16,423 nt of DNA, from positions 1-16,423 of the forward strand of contig CAMUQR010000013.1 of NCBI GenBank assembly GCA_947097085.1, given 5' to 3'. A program made the position numbers and the translations under genes. Shown here piece by piece: positions 12,693-16,423 of the stretch; the first letter of the stretch is position 1; each line of letters opens with the position of its first letter. This DNA comes from an uncultured Candidatus Saccharibacteria bacterium. GTDB taxonomy: Bacteria > Patescibacteriota > Saccharimonadia > Saccharimonadales > Saccharimonadaceae. The notes under the pieces are model-generated. The model was not told the origin of the DNA and did not search any database. It saw nothing but the letters and a program-made list of their open reading frames with translations.

Positions 12693-13118
12693 CTAGTCCG
12701 GTAGAGCATAGCGAACGTCACTGCATTGATAACAGTACATCTTCGCCTTGACGGCGCTCTTAGCATCGCTTAATTTTTTATCAAATTTGCGCCACCAACG
12801 TTTCCCGTTGTACGAATTGTTGCGGCGCAATACTGGGCCGAACTCATGATCAATCCCAACGACCTCGTAGACTACATACTTCTCGCGCTTTCCTTCGTAG
12901 CTAGAGAGTATAGTGTAATCACCAATCGCCACTACAAATAGCGCATGGCCGTCTAAGACTATCCCCGCATTTGGCTTAAGATGTACTCGCTTTTTGGGAG
13001 CACCATCGGCATCGCAGATAACACAGGCCCTCCCAAAATCCTTACCTATTTTAGCTCCATATTCCCAGACTGCCCATAGTCCAGAAATAGGAGTTATTGT
13101 CGTTCTAATCCCTTCCAT
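12693..13118 (-). CDS. Accessory protein with two CxxC pairs (possible zinc ribbon), function unknown
   Basis: The 141-aa protein was not recognised. It has two CxxC pairs, CVIC at 32-35 and CYQC at 129-132, near the two ends, suggesting that N- and C-terminal parts come together around one zinc ion. Between them lies a beta-rich stretch (HALFVVAIGDYTILSSY, YVVYEVVGID) followed by a basic, aromatic stretch (KRWWRKFDKKLSD). No signal peptide or membrane segment is visible. An exceptionally good AAGGAGGGG ribosome site lies a few nt before ATG 13118. Its promoter contains a perfect TTGACA box. The gene is monocistronic with its own terminator. A nucleic-acid-binding role is possible but not shown. 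Confidence 0.7.
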   Translation of the reverse strand: MEGIRTTITPISGLWAVWEYGAKIGKDFGRACVICDADGAPKKRVHLKPNAGIVLDGHALFVVAIGDYTILSSYEGKREKYVVYEVVGIDHEFGPVLRRNNSYNGKRWWRKFDKKLSDAKSAVKAKMYCYQCSDVRYALPD

Positions 13119-13124
13119 ATCTCC

Positions 13125-13141
13125 CCTCCTTAATTATAAAA
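13125..13141 (-). repeat. 17-bp ribosome-site cassette shared with 3091-3107
   Basis: On the minus strand TTTTATAATTAAGGAGG is identical here and at 3091-3107, in both cases directly before an accessory gene start. It contains the ribosome site and a TATAAT. It could be a shared regulatory cassette, a duplicated promoter end, or strong convergence. Confidence 0.7.
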
Positions 13142-13185
13142 TATTACTTTAAAAGACTAAGTTTGCACCCAGAAAACTCTTTTTA

Positions 13186-13214
13186 ATTTTATAATATTTT
13201 AAACATACTGTCAA
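13186..13214 (-). promoter_or_regulatory. Promoter of the 141-aa gene
   Basis: A perfect TTGACA at 13209-13214, a 17-bp spacer and TAAAAT at 13186-13191. The leader is about 60 nt, AT-rich, and includes a second TATAAT that overlaps the ribosome-site cassette. Confidence 0.75.
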
Positions 13215-13266
13215 TAAACGACGTGTCCTGGTACAAGATTTAAAAAACAAATTCCCGAGTTTTATA

Positions 13267-13617
13267 CTAAAAGTCGTTATCAAGCTCTTGAATAATCCGC
13301 TGATTAAAATAGTCCATAATTAGCCGGTGTCGTTTTTGCGTATCAAGTTCAGTTTGCTGAAGAGAATTAATATACTCCACAAACTCGTTAAACACAATGT
13401 AGTTAGGCTGTTTTTCCCAATCAGCATAACAATAGTCATCGTCGTAATAATTAGTCATTTCTGAAAGATAGTCAATTTCCATCGATTGTAATTGTTCACT
13501 ATCATTAATTAAAGCATAATATAATGCCAAACAGCACAGCGATAGATATTTATGCTGATTATTTTTTGGCGACAGTGTTTTAGTGATAGTATCTATTTTA
13601 GTCAATGCTTCGTTCAT
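13267..13617 (-). CDS. Small acidic helical protein, function unknown
   Basis: The 116-aa product is acidic, rich in Asn, Gln, Tyr and Asp, and predicted to be alpha-helical (for example KYLSLCCLALYYALINDSEQL), with a distinctive Asp/Tyr cluster (YYDDDYCYADWE). No family was recognised. The base composition is visibly AT-rich compared with the neighbouring core genes. ATG 13617 is 6 nt after a TATAAT box, so this small gene is leaderless, unlike most of its accessory neighbours. It follows another small acidic gene with a terminator in between. Pairs of small acidic proteins of this kind can be immunity or antitoxin-like, but nothing here proves that. No clear terminator follows. Confidence 0.65.
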   Translation of the reverse strand: MNEALTKIDTITKTLSPKNNQHKYLSLCCLALYYALINDSEQLQSMEIDYLSEMTNYYDDDYCYADWEKQPNYIVFNEFVEYINSLQQTELDTQKRHRLIMDYFNQRIIQELDNDF

Positions 13618-13623
13618 ATTTTT

Positions 13624-13651
13624 ATTATATAAAAAAGTCTTTAAAGAACAA
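13624..13651 (-). promoter_or_regulatory. Promoter of the 116-aa gene (leaderless)
   Basis: TTGTTC at 13646-13651, a 16-bp spacer and TATAAT at 13624-13629. ATG follows 6 nt after the -10 box. The -35 box lies next to the terminator of the preceding gene. Confidence 0.65.
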
Positions 13652-13678
13652 GAAAAAGGCGTTTCATGTAGAAATGCC
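13651..13678 (-). terminator. Terminator of the 81-aa gene
   Basis: An 8-bp stem (GGCATTTC / GAAACGCC with one A-C mismatch) and a TACAT loop, followed by TTTTTC. It lies 5 nt after the TAG stop. Confidence 0.7.
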
Positions 13679-13683
13679 AGTAG

Positions 13684-13929
13684 CTAGAGATTGTTGGTTA
13701 AATATTTAATTTCTGCCCAGTCTCGATCAATTTCATCTTGACTCTTGTCTTTGTCTTGAATGAAAGCTGCTAAATTGAAAATACGTTCGAGCTGTGGCAC
13801 TTTGTTAACATAATCGACAAAATCGTCATCAAGAGCTAATTGGACAATTGCATTGCAAGACTCTTGAGAGTCGGTATTTTTTTTGATGATTGTTAAAATT
13901 TTTTCCTTGTAGTCAAACACTTTACTCAT
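13684..13929 (-). CDS. Small acidic helical protein, translated downstream of a 14-aa ORF
   Basis: The 81-aa product is predicted helical and acidic (LALDDDFVDYV, DEIDRDWAEIKYL); no family was recognised. It lacks its own ribosome site: the bases before ATG 13929 are A-rich, without any GGAG-like motif. Its start overlaps the TGA of a 14-codon ORF (ATGA overlap) that has a strong AAGGAGG site. Translation is therefore probably by coupling or reinitiation. It lies between rpoC and the 116-aa gene and has a terminator right after its stop. As a short acidic protein beside another, it could be part of an immunity or antitoxin-like set, but no toxin is visible. Confidence 0.6.
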   Translation of the reverse strand: MSKVFDYKEKILTIIKKNTDSQESCNAIVQLALDDDFVDYVNKVPQLERIFNLAAFIQDKDKSQDEIDRDWAEIKYLTNNL

Positions 13930-13970
13930 ACTTTTGCATCTTTATTATTGCTTTGAATATCCCAGCTCAT
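13926..13970 (-). CDS. 14-aa ORF coupled to the 81-aa gene
   Basis: ATG 13970 follows AAGGAGGGACAAG with a 6-nt spacer after AGGAGG, the only strong ribosome site in this leader. The 14-codon frame (MSWDIQSNNKDAKV) ends in TGA overlapping the ATG of the 81-aa gene. It looks like a leader peptide that brings ribosomes to the main gene. It may instead be the remnant of a larger upstream gene. It is the only reading frame in the window that I would end in TGA. Confidence 0.5.
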   Translation of the reverse strand: MSWDIQSNNKDAKV

Positions 13971-14006
13971 CTTGTCCCTCCTTAGGAATTATCCCTAGAT
14001 GATGAA

Positions 14007-14025
14007 ATGATATTATTAATATCAT
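14007..14025 (-). promoter_or_regulatory. Perfect 8-bp inverted repeat, possible operator
   Basis: ATGATATT and AATATCAT flank a 3-bp spacer, 37 bp before the 14-aa ORF start. No clear promoter was identified for this unit, and the palindrome coincides with the area where a -10 box would be expected (TATGAT or TATTAA). A dimeric repressor site is plausible. No T run follows, so it is not a terminator. Confidence 0.4.
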
Positions 14026-14045
14026 ACAAGGTTAATGTTAAAATC

Positions 14046-14076
14046 AAAACAAGCTCCCATAGTGAGAGCTTGTTTT
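14046..14076 (-). terminator. Terminator of rpoC
   Basis: A 13-bp stem (AAAACAAGCTCTC / GGGAGCTTGTTTT, with a U-G at the apex) and a short loop lie about 20 nt after the rpoC stop, followed by a T-rich stretch. A runs on the other side make it potentially bidirectional. Confidence 0.85.
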
Positions 14077-14094
14077 TGTCAGTTTAGTCAGTGA

Positions 14095-16423
14095 CTAGTT
14101 CAGATCGGCGATATCTTCTGAGATGTCTTCGGCGCTAAATTCACCTTCGATGTCTTCTTCGGCAAATTCCCGATCTTTAATAATCGGCGCACCAGTACCA
14201 ACTGGAATCTTGTGGCCAATAATCACGTTTTCTTTAAGACCCTTGAGGTAGTCAACGCGACCGCTAGTTGCGGCGTTAATCAAGACGCGAGTTGTATCCT
14301 GGAATGATGCCGCCGATAGGAAGCTATCGCTCCAGATTGATACCTTGGTGATACCGAGCAGTAATTGTTTGTAAACAATTAGCTCTTTACCCTCTTCGGC
14401 GAGTTGCTCGTTAGCATCCTCAACCGCAGCGGCCGAGACAATATCACCAGTCACGAACATTGAGTCGCCAGCATCTTCGACTTGGACACGGCTAAACATT
14501 TGTTTAACGATGATTTCCAAGTGTTTTGCAGACACGTCCTGACCCTGAGCGGCGTAGATACGCAACACTTCGTTGATGATGTAACGCTGGGTTGCTTCAA
14601 TACCCTTGAGGCGCATTAAGTCGTGCAGGTTGAGCGAACCAAGTGTTAAACGATCGCCGGCTGAGACTTTGTCACCAACCGAGACGGTTAACTGCATACG
14701 GCTTGGCACTTCGTAGCGAGCTGGCGAAGCAGTGGTTGACTTGATGATAATATCAGTCTTGGTGACTTCAATTTCGCCATCAAACGGCGCAACCAGTGGT
14801 TTTTTGTCGTCTTGAGCTTTTGCTAAGACATCACCAGCTTTGACGTAAGAACCGGTTTTTACTTGAGCAGTGCGGTCTTCCAGAGCGATTTTTTCGGTTT
14901 TACCTTCGGTTGGGGTAACCTGGATGATGTGTTTACTGCCTTCTTCCCAGATATCAACGACACCAGCAATTTCTGTAATAAAAGCTTGACCTTTTGGTTT
15001 GCGGGCTTCAAATAACTCTTCAACACGAGGCAAACCTTGGGTAATGTCACCACCGGCTACACCTGAGCTGTGGAAGACGTTCAAGGTCAGCTGAGTACCC
15101 GGCTCACCAAGTGATTGAGCGGCAATCACACCGACTGGCTCGTAAGCATTGACTAGGCTACCAGTTGCCATATCAACACCGTAGCTTTGGCGTGGAATAC
15201 CATGCAGGGTTTTAGCCGACAAGATGCTTTTAATGGAAACTTCGTTGATGTTTTCGTCAGCTTCAATGGCGTTAGCAATCACTTCGGTGATAAGCTCGTC
15301 TTTTTTGACATAGCCTGGAACGTCAGCGGCAGCATAACGACCACGGATGCGTTGTGCGAAGTCCACCATTGTTTCTTTAGTTTCGTCACGATAAATTGCG
15401 TAGCCTGGGTCAGCCACATCCACCATTTCATCATCAATCGTGAAGATATCTTGCGCCACGTCAACCAAACGACGAGTCAAATAACCAGAGTCAGCAGTCT
15501 TGAGCGCTGTTGAAATCAGACCTTGACGCGCACCACGAGTTGCCACGTAGGCCTCCAGTGATGATAGACCTTGGAGGTAAGATGAACGCACTGGGAGCTC
15601 AATTTCTTTGTTCATAACGTCCACCAGCACACCGATGTTTGCGGCTGCCAATTTGACGTTCGAAACGCTACCACGCGCACCAGAGTTCACCATCACACTG
15701 ATACCAGTATCCATGTGTTTGAGGCGATCTTGGACTAGATTTTTAATGTCGTCGTCAACACCACGCCACACACCAACAGTCAGCTTATAGCGTTCTTCGT
15801 TGTTAATCAGACCTTCGTCGTATTGTTCAGCGACGGCTTTAGCGGCTTTATCACCTTGTTTAATCAAATCGTCAACTTCATCAAAACGCACATAGTCGTC
15901 TTTTCCAGCCGAAATTGCACCGATAGTAGCATAACGAAATGACAAATCTTTGAGGCGGTCAGCAGTTTTGGTCGTTTCTTCAGCACCATATTGCTCGTAG
16001 ATTTTCGCCATGACTTTTTTGAGACTCTTCTTGTCTTGTGGATTTTCTTGGTATGGGAAATCCTTTGGCAAGACTTCGTTGAAGTACACGCGACCGAGAG
16101 TAGTATCACGCTTCACGCCTTTAGTATGAACTCGAATTGGCGATTGCAGAGCAATCAAACCATTTTCGTAAGCCATTTCTGCTTCATAAACTGAGGTGTA
16201 GGCTTTGCGTTCGTCGTTAGCGTATTTTGGTTTGTCATAAGTCAGGTAATAGTTACCAAGCACAATGTCCTGGTTGATGTTGAGCACCGGTGAACCATCA
16301 GCTGGCTTGAGCAAGTTGCGTTGTGCAGTCATTAACTGGCGAGCTTCTTCTTGAGCTTTAGCGGAAAGTGGCAAGTGAACAGCCATCTGATCACCATCAT
16401 AGTCAGCGTTAAAGCCAGTTGCC
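14095..16423 (-). CDS. rpoC: RNA polymerase beta' subunit, C-terminal part (cut by window edge)
   Basis: About 775 residues of beta' are present, starting within the catalytic metal-binding loop, which reads NADYDGDQMAVH where nearly all bacteria have NADFDGD. The three Mg-binding aspartates are kept. Next come SGARGS, the bridge helix (ATRGARQGL then TALKTADSGYLTRRLVDVAQD), the catalytic trigger loop (GEPGTQLTLNVFH), ITQGLPRVEELFEARKPKGQ, and the C-terminal SAASFQDTTRVL and GLKENVIIGHKIPVGTG. Length fits a beta' without the large SI3 insertion of Proteobacteria. No cysteine occurs in the whole segment, so the four-Cys second zinc site is absent. The trigger loop has Leu-Asn where bacteria have Met-Arg. 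The gene enters the window from the right. Instead of rpsL, an accessory block and a methyltransferase gene follow it. Confidence 0.98.
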   Translation of the reverse strand, partial: ATGFNADYDGDQMAVHLPLSAKAQEEARQLMTAQRNLLKPADGSPVLNINQDIVLGNYYLTYDKPKYANDERKAYTSVYEAEMAYENGLIALQSPIRVHTKGVKRDTTLGRVYFNEVLPKDFPYQENPQDKKSLKKVMAKIYEQYGAEETTKTADRLKDLSFRYATIGAISAGKDDYVRFDEVDDLIKQGDKAAKAVAEQYDEGLINNEERYKLTVGVWRGVDDDIKNLVQDRLKHMDTGISVMVNSGARGSVSNVKLAAANIGVLVDVMNKEIELPVRSSYLQGLSSLEAYVATRGARQGLISTALKTADSGYLTRRLVDVAQDIFTIDDEMVDVADPGYAIYRDETKETMVDFAQRIRGRYAAADVPGYVKKDELITEVIANAIEADENINEVSIKSILSAKTLHGIPRQSYGVDMATGSLVNAYEPVGVIAAQSLGEPGTQLTLNVFHSSGVAGGDITQGLPRVEELFEARKPKGQAFITEIAGVVDIWEEGSKHIIQVTPTEGKTEKIALEDRTAQVKTGSYVKAGDVLAKAQDDKKPLVAPFDGEIEVTKTDIIIKSTTASPARYEVPSRMQLTVSVGDKVSAGDRLTLGSLNLHDLMRLKGIEATQRYIINEVLRIYAAQGQDVSAKHLEIIVKQMFSRVQVEDAGDSMFVTGDIVSAAAVEDANEQLAEEGKELIVYKQLLLGITKVSIWSDSFLSAASFQDTTRVLINAATSGRVDYLKGLKENVIIGHKIPVGTGAPIIKDREFAEEDIEGEFSAEDISEDIADLN

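Noticed and set aside
12623..12766. N-terminal extension of the methyltransferase by 48 residues
   Set aside because: It would run through the terminator of the 141-aa gene and the TATAAT box. The family-like sequence begins at MTTYLGTVES.
15187..15513. 108-codon plus-strand frame opposite rpoC
   Set aside because: It lies completely antisense to conserved beta' sequence and is a by-product of its codon use. The same holds for plus-strand frames opposite fusA, such as 10447-10872.
14095..16423. UGA reassigned to glycine or tryptophan, as in some CPR groups
   Set aside because: rpoC, fusA and tuf translate completely with the standard code. Glycines and tryptophans use GGN and TGG, and no in-frame TGA is present.
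1..16423. CRISPR arrays, insertion sequences, prophage, tRNA or rRNA genes
   Set aside because: No regularly spaced repeats, transposase-like frames, terminal inverted repeats, cloverleaf-like segments or rRNA-like sequence were seen on reading both strands.

Overview
The window looks like chromosomal DNA of a reduced-genome Patescibacteria/CPR bacterium, most probably a Candidatus Saccharibacteria (TM7) relative. The taxon is an inference from compact monocistronic genes, small unrecognised proteins, many leaderless promoters and divergent core machinery, not a database match. The standard code fits: large core genes have no in-frame TGA. All 20 main genes end in TAA or TAG. The only TGA stop is in a 14-codon coupled mini-ORF.

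The backbone is the ancestral rpoC > rpsL > rpsG > fusA > tuf > rpsJ series, all on the minus strand, so it is read from the right edge to the left. It is broken up by other genes. From right to left it runs: rpoC C-terminal part (14095-16423, cut by the window edge); three or four small accessory genes (12693-13970); an LCM-type methyltransferase; the rpsL-rpsG-fusA operon (8620-11627); a PepSY protein; uppP; an accessory gene; a convergent/divergent group of a LOG-family protein (+), dut (-) and a PQ-loop membrane protein (+); tuf; an accessory gene; rpsJ without the rest of the S10 operon; two divergent accessory genes; a small membrane protein; and the 5' part of tsaD (cut by the left edge).

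Two expression styles are visible. Eight genes (tsaD, the small membrane protein, PQ-loop, dut, LOG, uppP, methyltransferase and a 116-aa protein) have a -10 box only 6-8 nt before ATG, so they probably give leaderless mRNAs. Most small unrecognised genes instead have a leader of about 25-60 nt, a strong AGGAGG-type ribosome site and their own terminator. rpsJ, rpsL and tuf have longer leaders with predicted stems or a mini-ORF. Almost every unit has its own intrinsic terminator, and in three genes the stop codon lies within the terminator hairpin.

The most unusual protein-level observations are in the core machinery. EF-G has NKIN instead of NKxD and lacks the usual SA(F/L) G5 motif. RNA polymerase beta' has an archaeal/eukaryotic-like Leu-Asn pair in the trigger loop and has lost all cysteines of the second structural zinc site. 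S12 has Pro at the position of the streptomycin-linked Lys88. No rRNA, tRNA, CRISPR array, insertion sequence or prophage was found, and no gene-free stretch exceeds 300 bases.
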